From Conyzicola lurida (GTDB lineage: Bacteria; Actinomycetota; Actinomycetes; Actinomycetales; Microbacteriaceae), in assembly GCF_014204935.1 (NCBI RefSeq), contig NZ_JACHMJ010000001.1, forward strand, positions 2,170,001-2,234,000: a DNA stretch of 64,000 bases. Reading direction: 5' to 3'. The first letter of the stretch is position 1, and the number at the start of each line of letters is the position of its first letter. Shown here one piece after another: positions 14,761 to 22,461 of this stretch. A program made the translations under genes and the position numbers. Below the pieces are notes generated by a model. The model was not told where the DNA came from, did no database searches, and saw only the letters and a program-made list of their open reading frames with translations.

Positions 14761-16215
14761 TCAGAGCGCGATGACCACGCTCTTCATCTCGGTGTAGGAG
14801 CGCAGCGCTTCTTCGCCGAGGTCGCGGCCGAGCCCCGACTCGCCCACGCCGCCGAAGGACAGCGCGGGGTCGAATACGTTGTAGGTGTTCACCCAGACGG
14901 TTCCGGCGCGCAGGCGCTGGCCCATGCGGTGGGCCCGCGCGAGGTCGTTGGTCCAGACGCCGGCCGCGAGGCCGTAGCTCTGGTCGTTGGCGATGGCCAC
15001 CGCGTCGTCCTCGTCGTCGAACGGGATGATGCCGACGACCGGTCCGAAGATCTCCTCGCGGGCGATGGTCATCTCGTTCGTGACCCCGCTGAACAGCGTC
15101 GGCTCGACGTAGTAGCCGGCGCGGTCGGGCACGTTTCCGCCGACGACGACGGTCGCGCCCTCGGCCTGGCCCGTGGCGATGTAGCCGAGCACCTGCTGTC
15201 GCTGTTCCTCGGAGACGAGCGGACCGACCGTGACCCCGCCGGCGAGGCCGTCGCCGAGCGAGACCCGGCGTACGGCCGCGGCGAGGCGCTCGGTGGTCTC
15301 GGCGAGGATCGAGCGCTGCACGAGCAGGCGGCTGCCGGCGGTGCACATCTGGCCGGAGTGGCCGAAGGAGGCGCGCATCGCCGTGAGCACGGCGGCGTCG
15401 AGGTCGGCATCCTCGAAGATGATGTTCGCGCTCTTGCCGCCGAGCTCGAGGGTGAGGCGCTTGAAGTCGCCCGCCGCGGCGGTCATGACCTTGCGCCCGA
15501 TCTCGGTGCTGCCGGTGAACGAGATCTTGTCGACGCCGCGGTGGGCCGTCAGCGCGGCACCGACGCGGCCGTCGCCGGTGAGGACCTGCACGACGCCGGC
15601 GGGAACACCGGCCTCCTCGCAGATCGCGGCGAGACGCAGCATCGTGATGGGGGTCTGCTCGGCGGGCTTGACGATGACGGTGCAGCCCGCGGCCAGCGCG
15701 GGGGCGAGCTTGAAGCTCGCGGTCATGATCGGGAAGTTCCACGGCAGGATCAGCGCCGCGACGCCGACCGGCTCGGGCGTCGTGTAGACGTGGTGCTGGC
15801 CGCCGTCGATAGGCACGACCGTGCCGGTGAGGCGCGAGGGCGCTCCCGCGTAGTAGCGGAAGACCCGGGCGGCCGTCGCCGTGTCGGCGCGCGAGCGCTC
15901 GATCGGCTTGCCGTTGTCGCGGGTCTCGAGCACGGCCAGCTCTTCGAGGCGCTCCTCGATGAGGTCGGCGACCTTTCCGAGGATGCGGCTGCGGTCGTGC
16001 GGGCTCATGCCGCTCCACCGGCGGTCCTCGTGGGCGCGGCGCGCGGTGGCGACCGCTTCCTCGACGTGCGCCTCGTCGGCCTGGGGAACGCGGGTCAGCA
16101 GCTCCTCGGTGGCCGGGTCGATGATGTCGATCAGTTCCGCGCCCTCCGGGGTGATCCAGACGCCGTCGACGAGGTAGGGCTCGATCGGTGCGAGCGGGGC
16201 GAGTTGGTCTCTCAT
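14761..16215 (-). CDS. NAD(P)-dependent aldehyde dehydrogenase
   Basis: A 484-residue aldehyde dehydrogenase. LPWNFPIMTASFKLAPALA marks the cofactor domain, FTGSTEIGRKV the nucleotide loop, LELGGKSANIIFEDA the general-base Glu257, and GQMCTAGSRLLVQ the nucleophile Cys291. EEIFGPVVGIIPFDDE and SYGLAAGVWTNDL follow in the usual order. It would oxidise an aldehyde to the acid, and fits as the step after the amine oxidases. GGAGG lies four to five bases before the ATG. It is the second gene of a pair with the phosphotriesterase-family gene, 36 bases apart. Confidence 0.93.
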   Translation of the reverse strand: MRDQLAPLAPIEPYLVDGVWITPEGAELIDIIDPATEELLTRVPQADEAHVEEAVATARRAHEDRRWSGMSPHDRSRILGKVADLIEERLEELAVLETRDNGKPIERSRADTATAARVFRYYAGAPSRLTGTVVPIDGGQHHVYTTPEPVGVAALILPWNFPIMTASFKLAPALAAGCTVIVKPAEQTPITMLRLAAICEEAGVPAGVVQVLTGDGRVGAALTAHRGVDKISFTGSTEIGRKVMTAAAGDFKRLTLELGGKSANIIFEDADLDAAVLTAMRASFGHSGQMCTAGSRLLVQRSILAETTERLAAAVRRVSLGDGLAGGVTVGPLVSEEQRQQVLGYIATGQAEGATVVVGGNVPDRAGYYVEPTLFSGVTNEMTIAREEIFGPVVGIIPFDDEDDAVAIANDQSYGLAAGVWTNDLARAHRMGQRLRAGTVWVNTYNVFDPALSFGGVGESGLGRDLGEEALRSYTEMKSVVIAL

Positions 16216-16251
16216 GGGATCCTCCGGGGTGGTGGGTAGAAGCAGTCTCGA

Positions 16252-17274
16252 TCAGGCGGGCAGGTCGAGAAGCCGGGCGGGCTCCCCGACGGTCATCCGG
16301 TCGAGCGTCTCGTCGGAGACGCCGAGCAAGCGCAGGCCGGGCACGACGCGCGCGCTCAGGTGGTCGAGGCCGTGGCCGCCGAACCGGCGGAGCTGGCCCT
16401 TCGTCCACGTGCTGTGGCCGAGGACCCAGCGGATGCCGGGATCGGTGTCGAGCAGCGCGAGCAGGGCGTCGACGCGCTGCGGGTCGCTCGCGTTGCGGAT
16501 GCGCCCGACGTGCGCGCCCTCGTTGCCGAAGCACATCTCGAGCACAGCGCCGGACTGGCCGAGGTCGCGCAGGTAGGGGAGGTCGAGGAACTCGTCGACC
16601 GTGGTGAACACGATCCTCGAGGGGTCGACGCCGAGCGCCACGAGGTGGTCGACGATCTCGAGGCCGTTGCGGGCGTCGGCGGCCAGACGCACGCTGATCG
16701 CGGATCCGGTGGACACCGCGGCGCGGCCGGCGGCGGTGAGGCTGATGCGTTCCTGCTCGCCGTCGGGAGTCGAGAAGGCGCCGGTGGTCCCCATCAGGCC
16801 GAGGATCCCGGCCCGGTAGTCGGTTCCCGGCACGGCCTCCGTGAGCGCGCGCTCGAACAGCGCGGTGCGGCCGTCGACGTCGAGCGCGAGGTACCACTCG
16901 GGCAGGAGGCGCGGCAGGTACGCGCCGTAGCCCGAGACGACGTGCAGCCCGCCGCGCAGCGCGAGCGCCGGCAGCCTCGGGTGGTCGGGGCCGAAGCCGA
17001 GCGAGCTGAGGTCGACGATGGCGCCGAGGCCCGAGCGGGCGCCGATCGCGACCTCGTCGCCGAGCAGGTCGAGGTCGTCGAGACGCAGGTTGTCGGCGAG
17101 GGCGAGCTGGCTCCAGCGCAGGGCCGCCGCGAGATCGGCGGTCACCCGCCGGCCGGGATCGAGGTTCTCGACGCCCGGGCGCTGCAGGGCGCTCGCATCG
17201 GTGAGGAGGTGCTCGTGCATGGAGACCGCGCCGAGATCAACGCCCTCGACGGGCCCGAAGACGGTCTGGATCAC
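16252..17274 (-). CDS. Phosphotriesterase-family (PHP/amidohydrolase superfamily) protein, atypical metal site
   Basis: A 340-residue protein related to phosphotriesterase-like lactonases. VFGPVEGVDLGAVSMHEHLL carries the HxH pair (His20, His22), and the barrel order then follows through GILGLMGTTGAF, ISVRLAADARNGLEIVDHL, IVFTTVDEFLDLPYL and VLGHSTWTKGQL. The carboxylated Lys and the later metal His/Asp positions are not evident at their usual places (SVRL where THT is usual, TTVDE where GHLD is usual). Activity is therefore uncertain. The GTG at 17274 follows GGGAGT, and operator half sites stand upstream, so it leads the unit with the aldehyde dehydrogenase. Confidence 0.75.
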   Translation of the reverse strand: MIQTVFGPVEGVDLGAVSMHEHLLTDASALQRPGVENLDPGRRVTADLAAALRWSQLALADNLRLDDLDLLGDEVAIGARSGLGAIVDLSSLGFGPDHPRLPALALRGGLHVVSGYGAYLPRLLPEWYLALDVDGRTALFERALTEAVPGTDYRAGILGLMGTTGAFSTPDGEQERISLTAAGRAAVSTGSAISVRLAADARNGLEIVDHLVALGVDPSRIVFTTVDEFLDLPYLRDLGQSGAVLEMCFGNEGAHVGRIRNASDPQRVDALLALLDTDPGIRWVLGHSTWTKGQLRRFGGHGLDHLSARVVPGLRLLGVSDETLDRMTVGEPARLLDLPA

Positions 17275-17311
17275 TGGACTCCCATTTCCCCCACGATCAC
17301 GCGCCGCAGAT

Positions 17312-17342
17312 CGTATCCAATCTACACGTTTATGTATCCTTT
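17312..17342. promoter_or_regulatory. Tandem operator half sites upstream of the phosphotriesterase-family gene
   Basis: CGTATCCAATC (17312-17322) and TATGTATCCTTTGG (17331-17344) are direct copies of the TTGGATaC word in the complementary sense, within the 85-bp gap before the GTG at 17274. Confidence 0.55.
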
Positions 17343-17359
17343 GGCGTAGGGCGGTGCGT

Positions 17360-17872
17360 CTACCCAGCCAACGCGGAGCGCAGCACGGCGAGGTCGGCCG
17401 CGCTGTGCGCCACCAGCGTGACGGTCTCGATCGCGGCATCCCGGTTCTCGTCGGCCCACGCCCTGACGGTGTCGACTGCGACGACGGACGCCGCGGCGAG
17501 GGGATACCCGTAGACGCCGGTCGATATCGCGGGAAACGCGATCGAGCGGAATCCAGCCGCGAGATCGAGCGAGTTGCGGTAGCAGGCCGCGAGCAGCGCG
17601 GCCGCGCGTTCGGGATCGTGCGCGCTGTAGACCGGGCCCACGGTGTGCACGATCTTCGCCGCCGTGGCGATGCGGAACGCGTCGGTCATTTTCGCCTCGC
17701 CCGTCGAGGCGCCGCCCAGTGCGCGGCAGGCCTCGAGCAGTTCCGGGCCCGCGGCGCGGTGGATCGCGCCGTCCACTCCCCCGCCGCCGAGCAGGCTGGA
17801 ATTCGCCGCGTTCACGATGACGTCGCTCGGGAAGCGCGTGATGTCGGCTTGGACGGCGTCGATGGTGATCAT
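17360..17872 (-). CDS. Macro-domain protein (ADP-ribose-binding / O-acetyl-ADP-ribose deacetylase type)
   Basis: A 170-residue single macro domain. [48 protein letters not shown] and [13 protein letters not shown] are the loops that bind ADP-ribose. Members hydrolyse O-acetyl-ADP-ribose or reverse ADP-ribosylation. The gene ends just beyond the promoter of the island's last unit and may be independent of it. A Shine-Dalgarno site is not obvious before the ATG. Confidence 0.92.
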   Translation of the reverse strand: MITIDAVQADITRFPSDVIVNAANSSLLGGGGVDGAIHRAAGPELLEACRALGGASTGEAKMTDAFRIATAAKIVHTVGPVYSAHDPERAAALLAACYRNSLDLAAGFRSIAFPAISTGVYGYPLAAASVVAVDTVRAWADENRDAAIETVTLVAHSAADLAVLRSALAG

Positions 17873-17924
17873 GCTCGATGGTCGCCCGGTTCGTCCCGCG
17901 GCGCAATCTCGCGCACGGATACAA

Positions 17925-17997
17925 GCTCATCGCTTATATCGCGATCAAATAAGTTTGAAGCTTATATTTTTCGGATAGAAGTCCTAGGCTTATTGGC
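17925..17997 (+). promoter_or_regulatory. AT-rich promoter with repeated GCTTAT words before the SatD gene
   Basis: This stretch is much more AT-rich than its surroundings and contains GCTTAT three times (near 17930, 17960 and 17988), the middle copy being part of ATAAGtttgaaGCTTAT. TAGGCT at 17985-17990 lies seven bases before the ATG, as for a leaderless -10 box. The repeats could be a binding site of SatD, which ends in a helix-turn-helix; that is a guess. Confidence 0.45.
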
Positions 17998-18636
17998 ATG
18001 GACAGCAGCCCACCCCTCACCGCCGTCATCATTGACATCTCCAAGTCGCGCTCGCACGCGGACCGCGCCGCGCTGCAACGTGAGATCGAGACGGCTTTCG
18101 GCCGGGTGAACTCCGAGGTCCCGGCGCTGCAGCCGATCGCCCCGACGGTCAGCGACGAGTTCCAGGCCGTCTACGCCGATCTCGCGCTCACCCTGCGCGC
18201 CACACTGCTGGCGCGCCTCGTCCTCCCCGAGGGCATCGAGTGCCGCTTCGGCATCGGCCGCGGCGACGTGGTCATCGTCGGCAGCGGTGTCGTCGGTGCG
18301 GTGCAGGATGGTTCTGCATGGTGGACGGCGAGAAAGGCGATCGATGAGGCGAGACAGCACCAGTACTCGAAACTCGGTTTCGTCCGCACCTGGTACAACG
18401 CCGAGTCCCCCGAGGACGCGCTCGTGAACGCCTACCTGCTCGCCCGCGACCAGATCGTCGGCGGCATGAACCCGCGTGCCCGCCGCCTGCTGCTCGGCCA
18501 GCTGCTCGGCTCTACCCAGGCGCAGCTCGCGCTCGACGAGGGCATCTCCCAGTCGGCGGTCTCGCAGAACCTGTCACGCAGCGGCGCCAACGCGATCGTC
18601 GCGGGCGCGGCCCTGATCGCGAAGGACGCCCGATGA
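17998..18636 (+). CDS. SatD family protein
   Basis: A 212-residue SatD-family protein (PF16264). AVIIDISKSRSHADRAALQ at the N-terminus, TVSDEFQAVYADLALTL, RFGIGRGDVV and GSAWWTARKAIDEAR are family words. The C-terminal STQAQLALDEGISQSAVSQN reads as a helix-turn-helix, pointing to DNA binding and perhaps autoregulation. Function in actinobacteria is not established. No ribosome site is seen, but a TAnnnT box seven bases upstream suggests a leaderless mRNA. Its stop overlaps the following membrane-protein gene (ATGA). Confidence 0.85.
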   Translation: MDSSPPLTAVIIDISKSRSHADRAALQREIETAFGRVNSEVPALQPIAPTVSDEFQAVYADLALTLRATLLARLVLPEGIECRFGIGRGDVVIVGSGVVGAVQDGSAWWTARKAIDEARQHQYSKLGFVRTWYNAESPEDALVNAYLLARDQIVGGMNPRARRLLLGQLLGSTQAQLALDEGISQSAVSQNLSRSGANAIVAGAALIAKDAR

Positions 18637-19481
18637 CCCTCCTCGCCCTGCTGCTCGGCTCCGTCGGCCTCGCCGACCTGCTCGCCCACCTCGGCACCTC
18701 CCGACGCGACCGGCTGTCCCCGCGCCGACGCTCGCCTCGGCGGCTCTGGGCACCCGCCGCCATCGGCGCCGCCGCGTTCGTCGCCGGAGCCGCGACGACC
18801 GGTGCTCCGTGGGGCTGGTGGCCCGTCGGCGCGGCGGCCGTCGCGGGCTGGCTGATCGCCACGCGCGAGACCGCGCGCAGTACCGCCGGCTACTGGGCCG
18901 CCGGGACACTCGCGGCGGCCATCGTCGCGGCGTTCGTCTGGGGCGGCGCCCTCCCGACCCCGCGCGGCCCGCTCGTCGACTGGTACGACGCGCTCCCGTA
19001 CGCGGCCCTCGCCGACATCGGGTTCACGACCTTCGCGCTCGTGGTCGGCGGCGCGTTCTTCCTCGTCGAGTCGGCGAACGTGGTCGTGCGTCTGGCGCTG
19101 CGGGGCGAACGGGACCACGGGCCCGTGGATGCCGCGGCCGCCGTCGTCCCGGCGGCCCCGAAGCGCCGCTGGTGGCAGCGGGGCGTCGCACCCGCGACAT
19201 CCACCGAACAGCCCGTCGCAGAACTCGGTGTCGTCGAACTGCGCGGAGGCCGGTTCATCGGGCCGCTCGAACGGCTGTTCCTGCTGGCGCTCGTGCTCTC
19301 CGGCCAGTTCACCGCGATCGCGGCGCTGGTCGCGGCGAAGGGCATCATCCGCTTCCCCGAGATCTCCAAGGACGCGGCGGGCGGCTCGAAGGCCGAGTAC
19401 TTCCTCGTCGGCAGCTTCGCGAGCTGGACGCTCGTGCTGCTCGTCGTGCTGCTGGTGGCGCTGGGCCCGGCACTCCCGTAG
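18633..19481 (+). CDS. Membrane protein co-translated with SatD
   Basis: A 282-residue protein with about six hydrophobic segments: a short N-terminal one, a pair around AAIGAAAFVAGAATT and AAAVAGWLIAT, then YWAAGTLAAAIVAAFVWGG, IGFTTFALVVGGAFFLV, and after a charged loop GPLERLFLLALVLSGQFTAIAALVAAKGII and the final ASWTLVLLVVLLVAL. The RFPEISKD segment near the end is reminiscent of proteins that accompany SatD elsewhere. The ATGA overlap with SatD argues that the two form one system. Function unknown. Confidence 0.8.
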   Translation: MTLLALLLGSVGLADLLAHLGTSRRDRLSPRRRSPRRLWAPAAIGAAAFVAGAATTGAPWGWWPVGAAAVAGWLIATRETARSTAGYWAAGTLAAAIVAAFVWGGALPTPRGPLVDWYDALPYAALADIGFTTFALVVGGAFFLVESANVVVRLALRGERDHGPVDAAAAVVPAAPKRRWWQRGVAPATSTEQPVAELGVVELRGGRFIGPLERLFLLALVLSGQFTAIAALVAAKGIIRFPEISKDAAGGSKAEYFLVGSFASWTLVLLVVLLVALGPALP

Positions 19482-19499
19482 GACCGCCGGGCAGCGCCG

Positions 19500-20996
19500 C
19501 TACTCTTTGGCTGCGCCGTCGATGTTCTCGGGCATGTTGATGACCGCGATCGTGCCGGTGCTGAGGTCTTCCTCCACCTGCTCGAGCGAGCGGCCGCGGG
19601 TCTCCGGAGCGCTCGTGAAGACGAAGACGAGCGACAGCACCTGGATCCCGGCGAAGACCAGGAACGTGGCGGTGATGCCGAAGCTGTCGACGACGCTCGG
19701 GAAGAACAGGCCGATCGCGAAGTTGGCGAGCCAGAGGAACAGCACCGAGACGCCGAGGCCGAAGCCGCGGAACTTCTGCGGGAAGATCTCGGCGAGCATG
19801 AGCCAGACGATCGGCGCGATCGTCGCCTGCGTGACGAACACGAAGATAACGACGAAGACGAGGATGACGGAGGCGCGGCCGATTCCCTCGGGAATCAGCA
19901 TCGACGAGAAGCCGATGAGCAGGTGGGCGATCGTGGTCCCGCCGAAGCCGGTGATCAGCAGGGTGCGGCGTCCGAACCTGCGGATAAGGCGGAATCCGAC
20001 GAGCACACCGGTGAGCGAGAGCACGCCGTTCGCGGTGTTGGCGATGAGTGCGCCGCTGGCGCTAAAGCCGGCATCGGTGAGCAGCTGGGTGCCGTAGTAC
20101 ATCACCGCGTTGATGCCGGTGAACTGCTGGGCGACCGCGAGGCCGATTCCCACGAGGAGGATGCGGCGGATCCACGGGATACGCAGGTCGCGCCATCCAC
20201 CGGTCTGTCCGTCCTGGTTGTCAGAGATCTCGCTCTCCTCGGCCATGTCGTGCACCTCGGCGAGTTCGGCGGCCGCACGCTCGGGGGTGCGCACCTGCTC
20301 GAGCACGGCGAGGGCTTCGTTCTCGCGGCCCTGGGCGATGAGCCAGCGCGGGCTCTCGGGCATACGCAGCATGCCGATGAAGAGGGCGATCGCGGGCAGT
20401 GCCGAGATCGCGAGCATCACGCGCCAGATACCCTCGACGTCGCCCCAGACGTTGCCGATGATCGCGTTGATGACGAACGCGGAGAGCTGGCCGATCACGA
20501 TCATGAGCTCGTTGCGGTTGACGATGCCGCCGCGGCGTTCGGTCGGCGCCAGTTCGGCGAGGTAGACCGGCACGGTTACGGAGGCGCCACCGACCGCGAG
20601 GCCGAGCACGAAGCGCGCGACACTGATGAACTCGAACGACGGCGCGACGACGCAGCCGATGGCGGCGACGAGGAAGATCACCGCGAGAAGAAGGATGTTG
20701 TGGCGGCGCCCGAACCGGTCGGAGAGCCGGCCGCCGAACAGTGCGCCGACCGCGGCGCCGAGCAGCAGGATGCTGGTGACGACACCCTCGGTGACCGGGG
20801 TGAGGTCGAAGTCGCGGGTGAGCGGCGCGAGGGCGCCGTTGATCACGCCGGTGTCGTAGCCGAAGAGCAGCCCGCCGAAGGTCGCGATGACGGCGACGAG
20901 GCCGAGGCGTGTGGTGTGCGGGCCCTTTCCGAGCGGCGGGAGCGCCCGGCGACGACGCGGCGGGGCGGACGTGGGAGTGTGCGGTACGGAAGACAT
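19500..20996 (-). CDS. Sugar-porter MFS transporter
   Basis: A 498-residue member of the sugar porter family (12 membrane segments). Signature words are GGLLFGYDTGVINGAL, GGRLSDRFGRRHN, PVYLAELAPTERRG, PESPRWLIAQGRENEA, AQQFTGINAVMYYGTQLL, RRFGRRTLL and the closing PETRGRSLEQVEEDL. It resembles proton-coupled inositol/xylose/galactose importers; the exact sugar is not readable. It stands alone, convergent with the SatD unit and divergent from the next MFS gene. Confidence 0.93.
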   Translation of the reverse strand: MSSVPHTPTSAPPRRRRALPPLGKGPHTTRLGLVAVIATFGGLLFGYDTGVINGALAPLTRDFDLTPVTEGVVTSILLLGAAVGALFGGRLSDRFGRRHNILLLAVIFLVAAIGCVVAPSFEFISVARFVLGLAVGGASVTVPVYLAELAPTERRGGIVNRNELMIVIGQLSAFVINAIIGNVWGDVEGIWRVMLAISALPAIALFIGMLRMPESPRWLIAQGRENEALAVLEQVRTPERAAAELAEVHDMAEESEISDNQDGQTGGWRDLRIPWIRRILLVGIGLAVAQQFTGINAVMYYGTQLLTDAGFSASGALIANTANGVLSLTGVLVGFRLIRRFGRRTLLITGFGGTTIAHLLIGFSSMLIPEGIGRASVILVFVVIFVFVTQATIAPIVWLMLAEIFPQKFRGFGLGVSVLFLWLANFAIGLFFPSVVDSFGITATFLVFAGIQVLSLVFVFTSAPETRGRSLEQVEEDLSTGTIAVINMPENIDGAAKE

Positions 20997-21213
20997 ACGT
21001 CCAATGGGTTATGGGGTCGGGGGCGATCGAGCAGCGAGCGTGCTCCAGCTGCGTTGGTGGCCATTCGGGTCTCGAAGAGTCGAGAACATCGCCAGTTTAG
21101 ACGACATTTGTCGATTAGTCCGTCGCGCATCGTCTAGCGTTGGGTCTTCACGCCCTCCCTCATCGCTGCGGTGCACGGCCCCACCCGCCCACGCATCCCC
21201 CGAATAGAGCTTC
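20997..21213. promoter_or_regulatory. Divergent intergenic region with two inverted repeats
   Basis: The 217-bp gap separates two divergent transporter genes. CTCGAagagTCGAG (21071-21084) and CGACAttTGTCG (21102-21113) are short inverted repeats that could be operators. I see no convincing -35/-10 pair and no gene. Confidence 0.35.
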
Positions 21214-22431
21214 ATGAGCGCGCCCACAACCATCCGTCTGTCGTCTGCCCTCGGGCTGGCGGCACTCACCCTCTCGACCTTCGTCGCCATCACCACCGAG
21301 CTGCTGCCGGTCGGCCTGCTGCCGCAGATGAGCCGCGAGTTCAACGTGCCCGAGTCGACCATGGGCCTCGTCGTCACCGTCTACGCCCTGGCCGTCACGA
21401 TCCTGTCGCTGCTGTTGACGACCTTCACCGCGCGCCTGCCCCGCAAGCGCCTGCTGCTGCTGACCCTCGTGGGCTACGCGGTCAGCAACCTCCTCGTCGC
21501 GCTCGCGCCGACATTCGTCGTGGTCTGCATCGGCCGCGGCATCGGCGGCGTGGCCCACGCGCTGTTCTTCTCGGTCGTTTCCGCGTACGCCACCAAGCTG
21601 GTGCCGAAGCACCTCGTGGGCCGGGCCATCGCGATCGTCTACTCCGGCACCTCGCTCGGGTTCGTCCTCGGAGTGCCGCTGGCGACCTCGGTCGGTTCCG
21701 CCGTCGGCTGGCGGGTCGCGTTCGGTGCTCTAGTCGGAATCGCCGCGCTGCTCGTGGTCGCCACCTCCGTGATGCTGCCCTCCGTGTCGGGCGAGACCGA
21801 CAGCCACAGCGCACGCTTCCGCGCCTGGCGGCGCTCCGGCCTGCTCGCGGTCGCCGTCGTGAACGTGGTGCTCTTCTTCGGGCACTACGTCGCCTACACC
21901 TATATCGCGTCGCTTCTCGCCCTCGCCGGGGTCGAGGAGCAGGCGGTCGGATCGGTGCTGCTGCTGCTCGGCGGCGCGGGGATCTTCGGGCTCGTCGGTG
22001 CCGGGCTGCTCGTCGACCGCCGACCGCGGCTCGGTCTGCTGGTGACGGTGGCCGTGATGGCACTCGGGCTCGCAGCGATCCCCCTCACCTCGGGGTCCCT
22101 CGTCGGCACGCTCATCGCCATCGGCGCCTGGTGCCTCGCCTTCGGAGCGGCCCCATCGTTCCTGGTCACCGCCGCGATCCGCACCGGTGCGGTCTCCCCC
22201 GACATCGCCGGCGCGGTCACCAACGCCACGAGCAACCTCGGCATCGCCGCCGGTGCGGTGGTCGGCGCGCAGATCTTCGCGGGCGCGGGCGTCGTCGGCC
22301 TTCCGTGGGTGGGCGCGGCACTGCTCGCGGTCTCGGTGCTGGTCGTGGTGGTCTCCGGCCAGGCGTTCACGTCGAAGCCGCACCGCGAGAACCTCGGCAC
22401 CGGCGTCATCACGCTGCCGCAGGTCGGCTGA
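21214..22431 (+). CDS. MFS transporter (DHA1-type, arabinose-efflux-like)
   Basis: A 405-residue 12-segment MFS protein of the drug:H+ antiporter-1/arabinose-efflux group: TELLPVGLLPQMSREF in the first loop, ARLPRKRLLLLTLVGYAVSNLLVAL, GIGGVAHALFFSVVSAYATKLV and GTSLGFVLGVPLATSVG. The ligand is unknown; relatives export sugars, amino acids or drugs. The ribosome site is weak. The gene is followed after 30 bases by the FUSC-type gene, so they may be co-transcribed. Confidence 0.9.
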   Translation: MSAPTTIRLSSALGLAALTLSTFVAITTELLPVGLLPQMSREFNVPESTMGLVVTVYALAVTILSLLLTTFTARLPRKRLLLLTLVGYAVSNLLVALAPTFVVVCIGRGIGGVAHALFFSVVSAYATKLVPKHLVGRAIAIVYSGTSLGFVLGVPLATSVGSAVGWRVAFGALVGIAALLVVATSVMLPSVSGETDSHSARFRAWRRSGLLAVAVVNVVLFFGHYVAYTYIASLLALAGVEEQAVGSVLLLLGGAGIFGLVGAGLLVDRRPRLGLLVTVAVMALGLAAIPLTSGSLVGTLIAIGAWCLAFGAAPSFLVTAAIRTGAVSPDIAGAVTNATSNLGIAAGAVVGAQIFAGAGVVGLPWVGAALLAVSVLVVVVSGQAFTSKPHRENLGTGVITLPQVG

Positions 22432-22461
22432 CTCGCAGGCGCCGTCGTCGAGACTGGAGGG

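Noticed and set aside
21102-21113. CGACA-TT-TGTCG as a LexA or TetR site
   Set aside because: It is short, its centre is not symmetric and it matches no box I know; noted only as a weak inverted repeat.
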